Assembly: GCA_964590195.1 (NCBI GenBank)
Contig: CAZPWJ010000014.1
Span: forward strand, 1 to 64,000
DNA length: 64,000 bases
Source: GCA-2731375 sp964590195
GTDB taxonomy: Bacteria; Pseudomonadota; Alphaproteobacteria; GCA-2731375
Reading direction: 5' to 3'
Below are positions 42,849 through 51,918 of this stretch, in pieces. A model generated the notes under the pieces. That model had not been told where the DNA came from and made no database searches. It worked only from the letters and a program-made list of their open reading frames with translations. A program made the position numbers and the translations under genes. Numbering within the stretch: position 1 is the stretch's first letter; every line of letters starts with the position of its first letter.

Positions 42849-44030
42849 TCAATCGTCCCTGGCCAAACGGGTCTCGATAATTTTGACGAAGGCCGATGCG
42901 CCAAGGGTCAGGGCATCATCATCGAAATCGTAGCTCGGGTTATGCACCTGGACGGCGCCCTCGTAGCCATTGCCGATATTGAAATAGGCCCCCGGTACCT
43001 TTTGCAGCATCCAGGAAAAGTCCTCCGACGCCATGATCAACGGGCCATTGCGGTCCATGTTCTCTTCTCCGACCATGCCGGCAAGCACGTCGGAGACAAA
43101 GTTGGCCTCGCTGGGCGTATTCACCGTGGGCGCGAACAGGTAGCGGAAATCGAAATCCGCCTTGGCACCCATGCTGGCCGCCACGCCCTCGATAATCCGG
43201 CGCATGTTGGTCTCCACCGTTGCCATGGCTTTTTCCGAGAAGCTGCGCACGGTACCCGCCAGATGGGCTGTTTGCGGAATGACGTTATAGGCATCGCCCG
43301 CATGCATCTGGGTAATGGAAATCACCGCCGTCTCGTTCGATGAAAGATTCCGCGACACGATGGTTTGCAAGGCGGTGATGATCTGCGCCGCGACGACCAC
43401 CGGGTCAACGCCGCTTTCGGGCCGGGCGCCATGGGCACCGACACCTTCGATCTCGATATCGAAAAAGCCGCCGCCCGCCATCATCGGGCCCGGGCGCACT
43501 GCGAATTTGCCTACTTCGAGGTTCTTGCGGTTGTGCATGCCAAAGATCACGTCGCAGGGAAATTGTTCGAACAGGCCATCCTCGATCATCGCCCTGGCCC
43601 CGCCGATACCCTCTTCGGCCGGTTGAAAGATGAAATGCACCTGGCCATCGAAATCCATGGTCTCGGCCAGATAGCGCGCCGCGCCCAGCAGCATGGTAGT
43701 GTGGCCGTCGTGGCCGCAGGCATGCATCTTGCCGTCATAGGTAGAGCGATGCGCGAAGGTGTTGACTTCCTGCATGGGCAAGGCGTCCATATCCGCCCGC
43801 AGACCGACCGAACGAGTCGAATTGCCCACGCGCAAGGTACCTACAACGCCGGTCTTGCCCAGGCCGCGATGTACTTCACAGCCATAACTGGCCAGCTTTT
43901 CCGCCACCAGATCCGAGGTCCGGGTTTCTTCAAAACCCAATTCCGGATGGGCATGAATATCACGCCGGATTTCCGTCAATTCCGATTGCCATTCGGCAAT
44001 TCGGTCAATGCTGCCAACTTGTTTATTCAT
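42849..44030 (-). CDS. M20 family amidohydrolase / aminoacylase (hippurate hydrolase-like)
   Basis: A 393-residue M20D-type enzyme. RRDIHAHPELGFEE (about residues 22-35) opens the fold, MHACGHDGHTTMLLGAA (about 100-116) gives metal-binding Cys/His, QPAEEGIGGARAMIEDG (about 136-152) the catalytic Glu region, and GPLIMASEDFSWML (about 345-358) the late ligand. It would hydrolyse N-acyl amino acids or indole-acetyl conjugates. The frame extends to 44072; ATG 44030 (MNKQVGSIDRIAEW) gives the usual length. It may be co-transcribed with the porin-like gene upstream, 78 bases away. Confidence 0.9.
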   Translation of the reverse strand: MNKQVGSIDRIAEWQSELTEIRRDIHAHPELGFEETRTSDLVAEKLASYGCEVHRGLGKTGVVGTLRVGNSTRSVGLRADMDALPMQEVNTFAHRSTYDGKMHACGHDGHTTMLLGAARYLAETMDFDGQVHFIFQPAEEGIGGARAMIEDGLFEQFPCDVIFGMHNRKNLEVGKFAVRPGPMMAGGGFFDIEIEGVGAHGARPESGVDPVVVAAQIITALQTIVSRNLSSNETAVISITQMHAGDAYNVIPQTAHLAGTVRSFSEKAMATVETNMRRIIEGVAASMGAKADFDFRYLFAPTVNTPSEANFVSDVLAGMVGEENMDRNGPLIMASEDFSWMLQKVPGAYFNIGNGYEGAVQVHNPSYDFDDDALTLGASAFVKIIETRLARDD

Positions 44031-44108
44031 CTTGTGATCGAACCCCAATAGAGACGTTAAGGGCCCGACCATAGATGATTGCGGTTGCCGCGTCGAATTG
44101 CGCGCCTG

Positions 44109-45404
44109 CTATTTTGGCTTCAGCTTGAAATTAATGGTCAGCCACAGTTTGGAGATATCCGAACCGAAGGTATCGGCGTCGTAATCGGCATACTGCAGGC
44201 TGAAGGTAACTTTACCCAGATCGGTGACAACACCCATATCGGAGGTAAAGGATTTGGCCACGCCCAGGTTCCATTCACGGCCATAATCCGCGCTGCCATC
44301 GTCATCGCTGAATTCGTGATAGGCACCAAATAGCTTGATGCCGCCAACCCCGCCAATCGCCGGCAGGGTGGTCTTGGCCTTGCCGTACAGATCGCGGATG
44401 CCGCCCACCGGCGTGGTCAGGAATTGATCGGTCACGCCATTGAATTTGTGCAGGGTCGCCAGCGGCGTCCGAAATGATTGAGCGCCGTTGCCGTCCAACT
44501 GCTCCACCCCGGCGCTAAGGCGCCAGGCGCCATAACCCAGGCCCGGTTCCACATTGTAGTAGGAGACATTGTAATTGGCGGCGTTGTTGCCGTGATCTTC
44601 CTGATAGGCATAGCCGCCCGCGAAAAAGGCGGTGACATCATCGTTCAGCTTTTGCTTGGCGTTGACCAGCACGCCATAGCTGGCCGAGGAGTTAGCCGCC
44701 TGGGCGGCCCGGTCATAGTCGAGAAACAGCGCGAACGGCGTCACCGTCACCGGCTTGAAGCCGGTATACCGCGCCCGCAGGCCATGGCCCTTCAGACCAA
44801 GGCGGCCCGTGGCGGAATCCCGACCAAAGACACGGTGCACCTTGTTGATAAACAGATATTCCAACTCGCTGTCCGGCAGTGCCTTGGTACTCAGACGCGC
44901 GGAATCATAGGTCTGTTCGTTCTGGCGGAAGCCCACGTTGCCGATAAAGCGGGCGTTGTCCCAGATCACCCGCTGGCGGCCGAGCTTGAAACTGCTTTTG
45001 GGAACAACCCCGTCCGCGACCAGGAAAAGTTGGTTCACCGCCAGATCGTCAGGATCCGCGACCACCGGATAGGCGGTCTTGCCATTGATGGTATCGTTGA
45101 AGCGCTGCCCGCCGAGATGTTCGATCCATTCAACATCAAAAACGCCGCCAATGCCCATCACGCGGCCGGTCTCGTAACCGGCGCGAACGCGGACCGTCTG
45201 CGCGGCGGCATCCTTGGCCCGGCCGCTTTGATCCACCTGTTCCATGCGATAGCGCACATCCAGGATCGGCTTACCGCCCTCGATCAATGTTTTCAGGTCG
45301 TCCGCCCGCGCGGCGGTGGAAACACAGGCCAATGACAACGCGGTAATGGCCGGCACGGAAAACGTGGCCACGAAGCGGCGCGCGTCAATACATTTCATCA
45401 ACAT
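44109..45404 (-). CDS. Outer-membrane beta-barrel protein (alginate export/porin-like)
   Basis: A 431-residue exported protein. The signal peptide covers about the first 33 residues (hydrophobic core VPAITALSLAC, cleavage after STAARA). The mature part is Gly/Asp/Tyr-rich with alternating hydrophobic strands, for example AGYETGRVMG, SFKLGRQRVIWDNARFIG and WNLGVAKSFTSD; RFIGNVGFRQNEQTYD resembles the alginate-export (PF13372) family. The function would be passive or selective uptake through the outer membrane. The frame opens at 45476; AAAGGGG before ATG 45404 fixes the start. It lies between two amidohydrolases, and may admit their substrate. Confidence 0.8.
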   Translation of the reverse strand: MLMKCIDARRFVATFSVPAITALSLACVSTAARADDLKTLIEGGKPILDVRYRMEQVDQSGRAKDAAAQTVRVRAGYETGRVMGIGGVFDVEWIEHLGGQRFNDTINGKTAYPVVADPDDLAVNQLFLVADGVVPKSSFKLGRQRVIWDNARFIGNVGFRQNEQTYDSARLSTKALPDSELEYLFINKVHRVFGRDSATGRLGLKGHGLRARYTGFKPVTVTPFALFLDYDRAAQAANSSASYGVLVNAKQKLNDDVTAFFAGGYAYQEDHGNNAANYNVSYYNVEPGLGYGAWRLSAGVEQLDGNGAQSFRTPLATLHKFNGVTDQFLTTPVGGIRDLYGKAKTTLPAIGGVGGIKLFGAYHEFSDDDGSADYGREWNLGVAKSFTSDMGVVTDLGKVTFSLQYADYDADTFGSDISKLWLTINFKLKPK

Positions 45405-45501
45405 GACAAAACCCCTTTGAGAATTCCTAGCCTTAATATGACCAACGGCTAATTCGCGCGCCTTGACCAAGCTCAAGAAATCGCATCACCCAGGCTTGCC
45501 A

Positions 45502-46938
45502 TTACTGCAGCTCAGGCAAGCTCAACGGCGAAATATTCAAGCTTGTGCGTCCGGCATAATCCCTCTCGGGAACCCCCGCCTCCATGCGCGTCTGGGCACC
45601 GGCAAGACGGGCCGCGGCACCTTCACGGTCCAGGGTAATGACCTCGTGGTCGCGGACCACCTGACGGCCGTCGATATAGACATCCTTGACCGCCCGTTCG
45701 GCGGCCGAGTGGATCAGGCTGACCAATGGATCGCGCACCGGCATCATCACCGGGTTGGTTAGATCCAGGACGACCAGATCGGCCTTGGCGCCCACGGCCA
45801 GCCTGCCGATATCATCGCGCATCAACGCCTCGGCACCCCCGGCTGTGCCGGCATGAAAGACGTCCGCCGTCGAGGCGGCGTGCGCATCCCGGCTGGCGAC
45901 CCGGGCCAGAATGGCGGCGTAGCGCATGTCCTCGAGCATATTGTGGGGCAGGGTATCGGTGCCAATGCCAAGCACCACGCCGGCCTCCTTATAGCGGCCA
46001 AAATGCTCCAGCACCGGGCCATATCGCATGAACGGTGTCGGGCAATGGGCGATCGCGGTGTGACTGTCGCCAAGCAGCTTCAGGTCGGTCTTGGTATGCC
46101 AGCGGATCCAGGAATTATCATCAAGGAAGATGGCGTGAGCGAGTATGGTGCCCCGGCCCAGCAGGCCGCGTTCCGCCAGGAACTGGATCGGCGTGATGCC
46201 ATGGCGCTGCACCATGATGTTGAACTCCATCACCGCCTGGGCGGCATGCAGGGTCCAGGGGATGCCCCGTTCCTTGGCGGCGGCGTGGCTTTCAACCAGG
46301 ATTTCCGGCGTATTGTTTTCAATCTGGCTGGGCGAAACGATGCCAGAGAGGCGCCCCGAGGGATGCGCCCGGACCTCGTCAATGATATCGAGGGCGTTCT
46401 TAAAATCCCGTTCGCCCTTGGCGATATCGTCCACGACGTGGAGTTCGTGACCATTGGGCAACTTCCAACTCCCGGTATTGAAACCGGGCGCGGCATACAT
46501 GCGCAGGCCGCTGCGCTCCATCACATCCAGCCAGCCGGGATAGGGGAAGGTGACATCGGCCAGGGTGGTGACGCCGCTGAGCATCAGATCGGAATAGGAC
46601 ACCTCGGCGCCGTATTTCAGATCCTCCGGGTCGGCGCGGTAGGCACAGGAGCGTTCGTACAAACCAGTCATATAATGCGCTGGCACGCCATGGTCCTCGC
46701 GGATACCGCGGTACATCACCTCGGTGCAGGGATGGCCATGAATATCGACTAGGCCCGGCATCAGACATTTACCCGCGCCGTCGATGACTTCATCGCTGTC
46801 GCCGCCGTAGTCGCGGCCAACGAATGTGATCTCGTTGCCGGCAAAGACCAGGTCGCCGCCTTTCAGATAACCATGCCCGCCCAGGCTTTCATCCCAGGCA
46901 ACAATCCAATCGACATTCTTGAAATGCGTCGTCGTCAT
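45502..46938 (-). CDS. Amidohydrolase family (chlorohydrolase/deaminase-like) protein, paralogue B
   Basis: A 478-residue paralogue of the protein at 27718. Metal ligands are H67 and H69 (LVDIHGHPC), the His in TLHAAQAV (about residue 223), His in LAHAIFLDD (about 259) and Asp in GIGTDTLPHN (about 325). It shares with paralogue A the start NVDWIVAWDE and the HLGRY/TLGGY-like segment before the last Asp. It belongs to the AtzA/TrzN/cytosine-deaminase-like branch, with substrate unknown. Downstream are a beta-barrel protein and an M20 hydrolase, upstream the GFA protein, all on the minus strand. A GGGAGGTG element precedes the ATG. Confidence 0.87.
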   Translation of the reverse strand: MTTTHFKNVDWIVAWDESLGGHGYLKGGDLVFAGNEITFVGRDYGGDSDEVIDGAGKCLMPGLVDIHGHPCTEVMYRGIREDHGVPAHYMTGLYERSCAYRADPEDLKYGAEVSYSDLMLSGVTTLADVTFPYPGWLDVMERSGLRMYAAPGFNTGSWKLPNGHELHVVDDIAKGERDFKNALDIIDEVRAHPSGRLSGIVSPSQIENNTPEILVESHAAAKERGIPWTLHAAQAVMEFNIMVQRHGITPIQFLAERGLLGRGTILAHAIFLDDNSWIRWHTKTDLKLLGDSHTAIAHCPTPFMRYGPVLEHFGRYKEAGVVLGIGTDTLPHNMLEDMRYAAILARVASRDAHAASTADVFHAGTAGGAEALMRDDIGRLAVGAKADLVVLDLTNPVMMPVRDPLVSLIHSAAERAVKDVYIDGRQVVRDHEVITLDREGAAARLAGAQTRMEAGVPERDYAGRTSLNISPLSLPELQ

Positions 46939-46980
46939 CGAACACCTCCCTACGTCAATAACAGCAATATTCTTTTGGTT

Positions 46981-47391
46981 TTATCCGGTATTTTTCGGAA
47001 AATTCTTGCAGGCCGGATCGATCAGCACCCATGGCAGGGCGCTGTCGGTCCACAGATTGACCCGTGGTTTGAACCAGCCAGGATCATCCAGAGAGCCGGC
47101 CTTGAGGGCAAGGGCATCAGGGCGGGCCGCAACTTCGGAATACAGGGGCGAGCCGCAATTGGGGCAAAACACCCTGGGGATCGGGTTGCCGCTGTCGCCG
47201 GTATCCAGATAGGTCTTGGTCTCGCCCTCGAACACGATATCCTCGCGCGGCACCAGGGCGGACATGGAAAAGGCGGCGCCGGATTGCTTACGACAATTCT
47301 TGCAATGGCATGCCAATTGCAGTTTCGGCTTGGCCTTGATTTCATATCTCACCTGCCCGCAAAGGCAGCCGCCGGTGATTTTATCAGCCAT
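46981..47391 (-). CDS. GFA family zinc protein (glutathione-dependent formaldehyde-activating-like)
   Basis: A 136-residue beta-fold protein. Zinc ligands are CLCGQVRY (about residues 8-15), CHCKNCRKQSG (about 29-39) and CPNCGSPLY (about 77-85). The prototype Gfa was proposed to join formaldehyde and glutathione; many homologues have no known reaction. It is preceded by GAGACGGAAATGGC and lies 43 bases upstream of the amidohydrolase start on the same strand, so co-transcription is possible. It is divergent from the second class V aminotransferase-like gene. Confidence 0.9.
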   Translation of the reverse strand: MADKITGGCLCGQVRYEIKAKPKLQLACHCKNCRKQSGAAFSMSALVPREDIVFEGETKTYLDTGDSGNPIPRVFCPNCGSPLYSEVAARPDALALKAGSLDDPGWFKPRVNLWTDSALPWVLIDPACKNFPKNTG

Positions 47392-47556
47392 TTCCGTCTC
47401 TCCACCATATATACGGACCAGACCACCTTAACCCATTCACCGCAGCAGAGGCAGAGTGCGGACGTAAATTCCTGACAAGAAGAAATCCTGTTGCGGCATT
47501 TGGATACATGGGCGAGAACAAGACACCGTTTTAAAGCTGCCAGGAACGAGACCAAC

Positions 47557-48738
47557 ATGGACATGGACAGAATTCGCGCCGAAACGCCGGGCGCCGACAA
47601 GGTCATTCATCTGAACAACTGCGGTGCCGGCCTGATGCCGCAGCCGGTGCTGGACGCGGTGATCGCCCATCTGCGTTTGGAGGCGGAGATCGGCGGTTAC
47701 GAGGCCGAGGACGCGGCGGCGGGCGCGCTGGACAACACCTATGGCGCGCTCGGTAGGCTATTGAACTGCGGCCTGGACGAACTGGCCGTGGTCGAGAACG
47801 CCACCGTGGCCTGGGACATGGCCTTTTACGGCCTGCCCATGGCACGGGGGGATGTGGTGCTGACGGCCATGTCCGAATATGCCTCGAACTATATTGCCTA
47901 TTTGCAGCGGGCCGAGCGCGATGGCATCGAAATCCGCGTGGTGCCCAACGACAACACCGGGCAAACCGACGCCGCCGCCCTGGCCAACATGATCGATGAC
48001 CGGGTCAAGCTGATCTCCATCACCCACGTGCCGACCAATGGCGGCCTGATCAACCCCGCCGCCGCGATCGGCAAGGTGGCGCGCGACGCGGGCATCCCCT
48101 ATCTGCTGGACGCCTGCCAGTCCGCCGGCCAACTCCCCCTGGATGTGGAGGCCATCGGTTGCGACATGCTGTCGGCGACGGGGCGGAAATTCCTGCGCGG
48201 TCCGCGGGGTACCGGTTTCTTGTATGTCCGTGGCAGCATGCTGGAGCGGCTGGACCCGCCGTTCCTTGACCTGCATGCCGCGACCTGGGTCGCGCCGGAA
48301 CAATACCAGGTACTGCCCAATGCCAAGCGGTTCGAGAATTGGGAGAATTATGTGGCCGGCAAGGTCGGCCTTGGCGTTGCCGTGAATTACGCCCTGGAAA
48401 TCGGCCTGGATGCCATTGCCGAACGGGTGCAAGGCCTGGCCGACGGTTTGCGCCAACGCATGGCGGCCCTGCCCGGCATCACGGTACGGGATCTGGGCGC
48501 CGAGAAATCCGGCATTATCAGCTTCTCGGTTGACGGCACGCCTCCTGAACAGGTCGCGGCCGCCTGCGCCACGGCCAATATCAATATCTCGACCTCGTCG
48601 GCACGCTCAACCCAACAAGACATGCATCATCGCGGCATCGCGATAATGAACCGCATGGGCGTGCACTATTACAATACCGAGGAGGAACTCGACTGCTTTA
48701 TCGAAACTCTTTCTTGCATCACAAGAGGCGTCAAATAA
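47557..48738 (+). CDS. Aminotransferase class V-fold PLP enzyme, paralogue 2
   Basis: A 393-residue fold-type I PLP enzyme. IHLNNCGAGLMPQPVLDAV (about residues 17-35) is the N-terminal motif, LLDACQSAGQLPLDVEAIG (about 187-205) holds the PLP Asp/Gln, and SATGRKFLRGPRGTGFLYV (about 209-227) the Schiff-base Lys. It resembles cysteine-desulfurase-like and isopenicillin N epimerase-like proteins, with no Cys loop pointing to desulfurase activity. The frame opens at 47491; ATG 47557 has AGGAACGAG at good spacing. It is divergent from the GFA gene, and the 243 bases after it hold no recognised feature. Confidence 0.85.
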   Translation: MDMDRIRAETPGADKVIHLNNCGAGLMPQPVLDAVIAHLRLEAEIGGYEAEDAAAGALDNTYGALGRLLNCGLDELAVVENATVAWDMAFYGLPMARGDVVLTAMSEYASNYIAYLQRAERDGIEIRVVPNDNTGQTDAAALANMIDDRVKLISITHVPTNGGLINPAAAIGKVARDAGIPYLLDACQSAGQLPLDVEAIGCDMLSATGRKFLRGPRGTGFLYVRGSMLERLDPPFLDLHAATWVAPEQYQVLPNAKRFENWENYVAGKVGLGVAVNYALEIGLDAIAERVQGLADGLRQRMAALPGITVRDLGAEKSGIISFSVDGTPPEQVAAACATANINISTSSARSTQQDMHHRGIAIMNRMGVHYYNTEEELDCFIETLSCITRGVK

Positions 48739-48981
48739 CCAAGAAGACGATAAAGAAGGATAAGAAGGTTATTAGGGATGTGGAGGGGAAACCCAAGGAC
48801 CATTGGGTCTCACAAAGCTCCTGCTCTCATACCAAGGCGCGGTCGTGGAGACCCATATAGACGCTTTGCGAAGGCATCGACGCCCCGCATCGACATCATT
48901 GTCTCCGCCACGGGCAACTAGGAGGCAGGATCCACAACCAGCCTTCATCATAATTTAACCATGCCAATGCCAATCTAGTGC

Positions 48982-49566
48982 ATGGCTCAAGTCATTTGGA
49001 TAACCGGCCTCAGCGCCGCGGGAAAGACGTCCACCGCCGAAGTCGTGGTCAAACAGCTTCGCGCCCGGGGTGAGACTGCAGTGATGCTCGACGGCGATGC
49101 CGTGCGCGAGATTGTGCGCGATCCCAACGTTGGCCATGACCGCGCCAGCCGCCTGGCCAATGCCTACCGGATTTGCCGGCTAGCCCATTTCATGGCGAAA
49201 CAGGATCTTGTCGTGGTGGTGGCAACCATGTCCCTGTTTCATGAAATCCATCAATGGAACCGGGAAAACCTTCCCGGCTATTTCGAGGTTTTGATTGAGG
49301 TCGATCTGGAAATCCTGCGCGAACGGGATCAAAAAGGCGTCTATGGCAACGGGAAGTCGGCGGGGCCGCGTAATGTCGGCGGGGTTGATTTGGCGGTTGA
49401 GTTTCCGCGCCACCCCCATCTAACAACTGATAATAATCCGGCGACGGATGATCGTGGCCAGATCGCGAGGGAAGTCATCGTGGCGCTGGATGGCCCAGTT
49501 AAGGCCGTCGACCAGGAAAGCTTCAGACGGACAGCACAATCCGTTGGCGCTAAGACACAGGGATAA
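48982..49566 (+). CDS. Adenylylsulfate kinase (APS kinase)-like protein
   Basis: A 194-residue P-loop kinase. The Walker A motif is GLSAAGKTS at 9-17, and MLDGDAVREIVRD (about residues 36-48) is the APS-binding segment of CysC. The lid RDQKGVYGN (about 114-122) is of APS kinase type. APS kinase makes PAPS, the sulfate donor for sulfotransferases, and one is encoded 3 bases downstream, strongly supporting this role. Homologues in some capsule clusters phosphorylate cytidine diphosphoramidate instead, a less likely alternative. The C-terminus (after about 165) is longer than needed. The pair has lower GC than the surroundings. Confidence 0.8.
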   Translation: MAQVIWITGLSAAGKTSTAEVVVKQLRARGETAVMLDGDAVREIVRDPNVGHDRASRLANAYRICRLAHFMAKQDLVVVVATMSLFHEIHQWNRENLPGYFEVLIEVDLEILRERDQKGVYGNGKSAGPRNVGGVDLAVEFPRHPHLTTDNNPATDDRGQIAREVIVALDGPVKAVDQESFRRTAQSVGAKTQG

Positions 49567-49569
49567 CGC

Positions 49570-50856
49570 TTGATGCAGGCCATTGCCGTCGGTTGCGACT
49601 ACGATAAAAATAATCCTATCTCGGTGGATACCGCGAACCGAATCTGGTCAGTGGTCATGGCGAATAGCGCGGCGGACGATGCCATCTGCGTCTTGGACTT
49701 TGATCAACATGGCGCCCGTTTCGAGGCCATGTCAAAGCGCCAAGGCGAGGAACGGGACGTCACCTACGTTGATGGCGATGCCGCGCTTTACCGCCGGCGG
49801 TGGAATGCGGCAGAAGTGAACTATACCGACCAAGATTACAAATTTGTCATTATTGTCTCGCCGCCGCATCTCTATGATTACATCACCCGCTTCGTGGATA
49901 ACCATTTCGTTGGCGAGCCCATGGCCGTTCTGCCCTTTGTCTCGACAGGCACCCCGGATCCGGCCGTAATACCATTGCACTTCGCTGATCCCACCCCGAT
50001 TGTTGCGGTAAGTTATCCCAATGCCGGCGCCAACCGGTTCATTCCGGTCTTCTCCGCCCTGATGCGCCTGCTCTCGATCGATCAAGTTCCATTCGTCCTG
50101 CCCAATTCAAACCGTAGGTATATTCGCCGTCACAAAGCCAGCAAGCCGGTTGATGGAACCTTTTACGACGGCTATTTTCGCAATCTTATCGACAATTTGG
50201 ATGACTATTCCTGGGTCGAACTCCATGCGCCGGTTTCCAGCCATTTTCTAGCGTCACTCGCCGATACCAAGATTGTCCATCTCTGCCGTGATCCCCGGGA
50301 CATAATGACATCCAGCAGTTTGCGCGGCATTTATGATAGTGTTGGTCGTGACACTACGGTGACCGAGGTTGTCAAAGAGAAGGCCTTTCGAGGTTTTCTC
50401 GCCGGTGGCGAGTATATGCATCCCCAGCAGGACTATTTCGGGCAAACGATGTCGTTTGCGGAAATCGCCGAGAGTTTCCGCGCCATCCAGGACTATGACA
50501 ATATTTACGGCCTCAGGTTCGAGGATATTCGCTATCACCCGCGGGAAGCCTATCGCGACCTTTTGGCTTGGCTAGGTCTGGACAAGATTGATCTGGCGCC
50601 CATCTCCGATCCGGTTCTCGATAGTGTCATCGAACTGGGGACCTTCGCCCATCAATCGGGTGGCAAATATGTTGAAGGCAAGGAAGATGCGGTTTCGATC
50701 TTTAACGATGGCGGCCCGGCGATCAATTTGAGTTTGCGCAAGGGAATCAAAGGGGACTGGAAAAACCATTTCTCACCCGGCATCGTGGCCGAAGTGAAGC
50801 GCGTCGCCGGTGATCACATCGTCGCCATGGGTTACGAACAGGACATGAATTGGTAG
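49570..50856 (+). CDS. Sulfotransferase domain protein
   Basis: A 428-residue protein. The first 120 residues are an unrecognised domain. The sulfotransferase core begins at VAVSYPNAGANRFIPVFSAL (about residues 137-156), where the 5'-phosphosulfate loop YPKSGT-type Lys is replaced by Asn. The 3'-phosphate site is KIVHLCRDPRDIMTSSS (about 234-250), and NLSLRKGIKGDWKNHFSP (about 385-402) is the C-terminal RKGxxGDWKNHF motif of cytosolic-type sulfotransferases. With the APS kinase 3 bases upstream it forms a two-gene sulfonation unit. Acceptor unknown. Composition is AT-richer than neighbours (24 G+C in the 60 bases 50161-50220). Confidence 0.8.
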   Translation: MMQAIAVGCDYDKNNPISVDTANRIWSVVMANSAADDAICVLDFDQHGARFEAMSKRQGEERDVTYVDGDAALYRRRWNAAEVNYTDQDYKFVIIVSPPHLYDYITRFVDNHFVGEPMAVLPFVSTGTPDPAVIPLHFADPTPIVAVSYPNAGANRFIPVFSALMRLLSIDQVPFVLPNSNRRYIRRHKASKPVDGTFYDGYFRNLIDNLDDYSWVELHAPVSSHFLASLADTKIVHLCRDPRDIMTSSSLRGIYDSVGRDTTVTEVVKEKAFRGFLAGGEYMHPQQDYFGQTMSFAEIAESFRAIQDYDNIYGLRFEDIRYHPREAYRDLLAWLGLDKIDLAPISDPVLDSVIELGTFAHQSGGKYVEGKEDAVSIFNDGGPAINLSLRKGIKGDWKNHFSPGIVAEVKRVAGDHIVAMGYEQDMNW

Positions 50857-50874
50857 AATTGGTGTCTCTGAAAG

Positions 50875-51375
50875 CTATTTGACGGCGTAGCCCATTGCCT
50901 TCAGCTTGGCCATGGCGGCGGCGGCCACGGCGGCACCGTGTTTCTTGCCCCAGATCACGCCGGCCTGACGTCCGCCCAGCAAGATCGCCGGCGCCGCTTC
51001 GCGGGCCTTTTGCCCCAGGGGCGAGGCATGAAAGGCCAACAGTCCATCGATTTCCTCCGCCGTGAAGGTCTTGGCATAGACCGCCACGATCAGGTCCAGA
51101 AACTCGTCCCGGCGCGCGGTTAGTTCAGCGGCAAAGGCATCCACGTAGGCATCGGCCATTTTGTTCGAGGCGCCGGGATGTCCGGCCAGAAAGCTTTTGC
51201 GGACCAGGGGGCGCTGGCGGTCGATCACCCCATCGGCCACGGCTTGGGCGCCATCCATCTCGATCAACTGGCGGATCTTGTCGTTGGTGCTCTGCCCCGC
51301 CTGCACCGGCAGTATCACGAGCAGAATGGCGAAAGACAACAGAACCATGGCAAAACGTTGCATGAGCATCCTCAT
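50875..51375 (-). CDS. DUF2059 domain-containing exported protein
   Basis: A 166-residue protein with a signal peptide (RFAMVLLSFAILLVILPVQA, cleavage after QA-G near residue 26). The mature part is helical, and YVDAFAAELTARRDEFLDLIVAVYAKTFTAEEIDGLLAFHASPLGQK fits DUF2059. Function unknown; the protein would be periplasmic. It converges on the sulfotransferase gene with 18 bases between the stops. It is divergent from the SnoaL-like gene. Confidence 0.85.
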   Translation of the reverse strand: MRMLMQRFAMVLLSFAILLVILPVQAGQSTNDKIRQLIEMDGAQAVADGVIDRQRPLVRKSFLAGHPGASNKMADAYVDAFAAELTARRDEFLDLIVAVYAKTFTAEEIDGLLAFHASPLGQKAREAAPAILLGGRQAGVIWGKKHGAAVAAAAMAKLKAMGYAVK

Positions 51376-51514
51376 TGGCTGAATAGAGTTCCTAAGCCGA
51401 ACCTTAGAATCACACCACCCGGTTCAGGTCAAGAGCGCGTTGCGGCGCCGTTCCGGTTGCCATACGGTGGCATCGCAGTTGAGTATTCGGCCAGGCCAAA
51501 ACGAGGAAGCCTTC

Positions 51515-51904
51515 ATGGCAAATCAGGAGCACGACAAAGCCGCGCATCTGGCGGCCTTTTCCAAGGCCTTCAACGGCAATGACGTAGCGGCGACGGCGGA
51601 TCTGGTAACGGAGGACTTTGTCTGGATTTTCTACGAAGGCCCCGACAGCCCCGATGGCCGCGTCCTGCATGGCCCGGCGGCGGCCTGCGCAGCGGTGGTG
51701 GAACGCGCCGGGCAACTGAAGTCGCCGATCCGCTTTACCGAATCGGAGCAATTTCCCTGCGGCGAACGGATTTTCACCACCTATCGTGCCATGGGTGAAT
51801 TCCACGCCACGGGGCCATTTGATGTACGTGCGGTTGATATCTACACCTTCCGCGGCGACAAGTTGGCGTCCAAGGATACCTACTGGAAAAAGATCGTCGA
51901 CTAG
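51515..51904 (+). CDS. SnoaL-like / NTF2-fold family protein
   Basis: A 129-residue small protein with a cone-shaped NTF2-like fold predicted from AAFSKAFNGNDVAATADLVTEDFVW, then RIFTTYRAMGEFHATGPFDVRAVDIYTFRGDKLASKDTYWKKI. Such proteins are isomerases, cyclases or dehydratases, often unassigned. The frame opens at 51440, but GAGGAAG before ATG 51515 fixes the start. It lies 14 bases upstream of def. Confidence 0.83.
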   Translation: MANQEHDKAAHLAAFSKAFNGNDVAATADLVTEDFVWIFYEGPDSPDGRVLHGPAAACAAVVERAGQLKSPIRFTESEQFPCGERIFTTYRAMGEFHATGPFDVRAVDIYTFRGDKLASKDTYWKKIVD

Positions 51905-51918
51905 GGCCATATAGGGCC

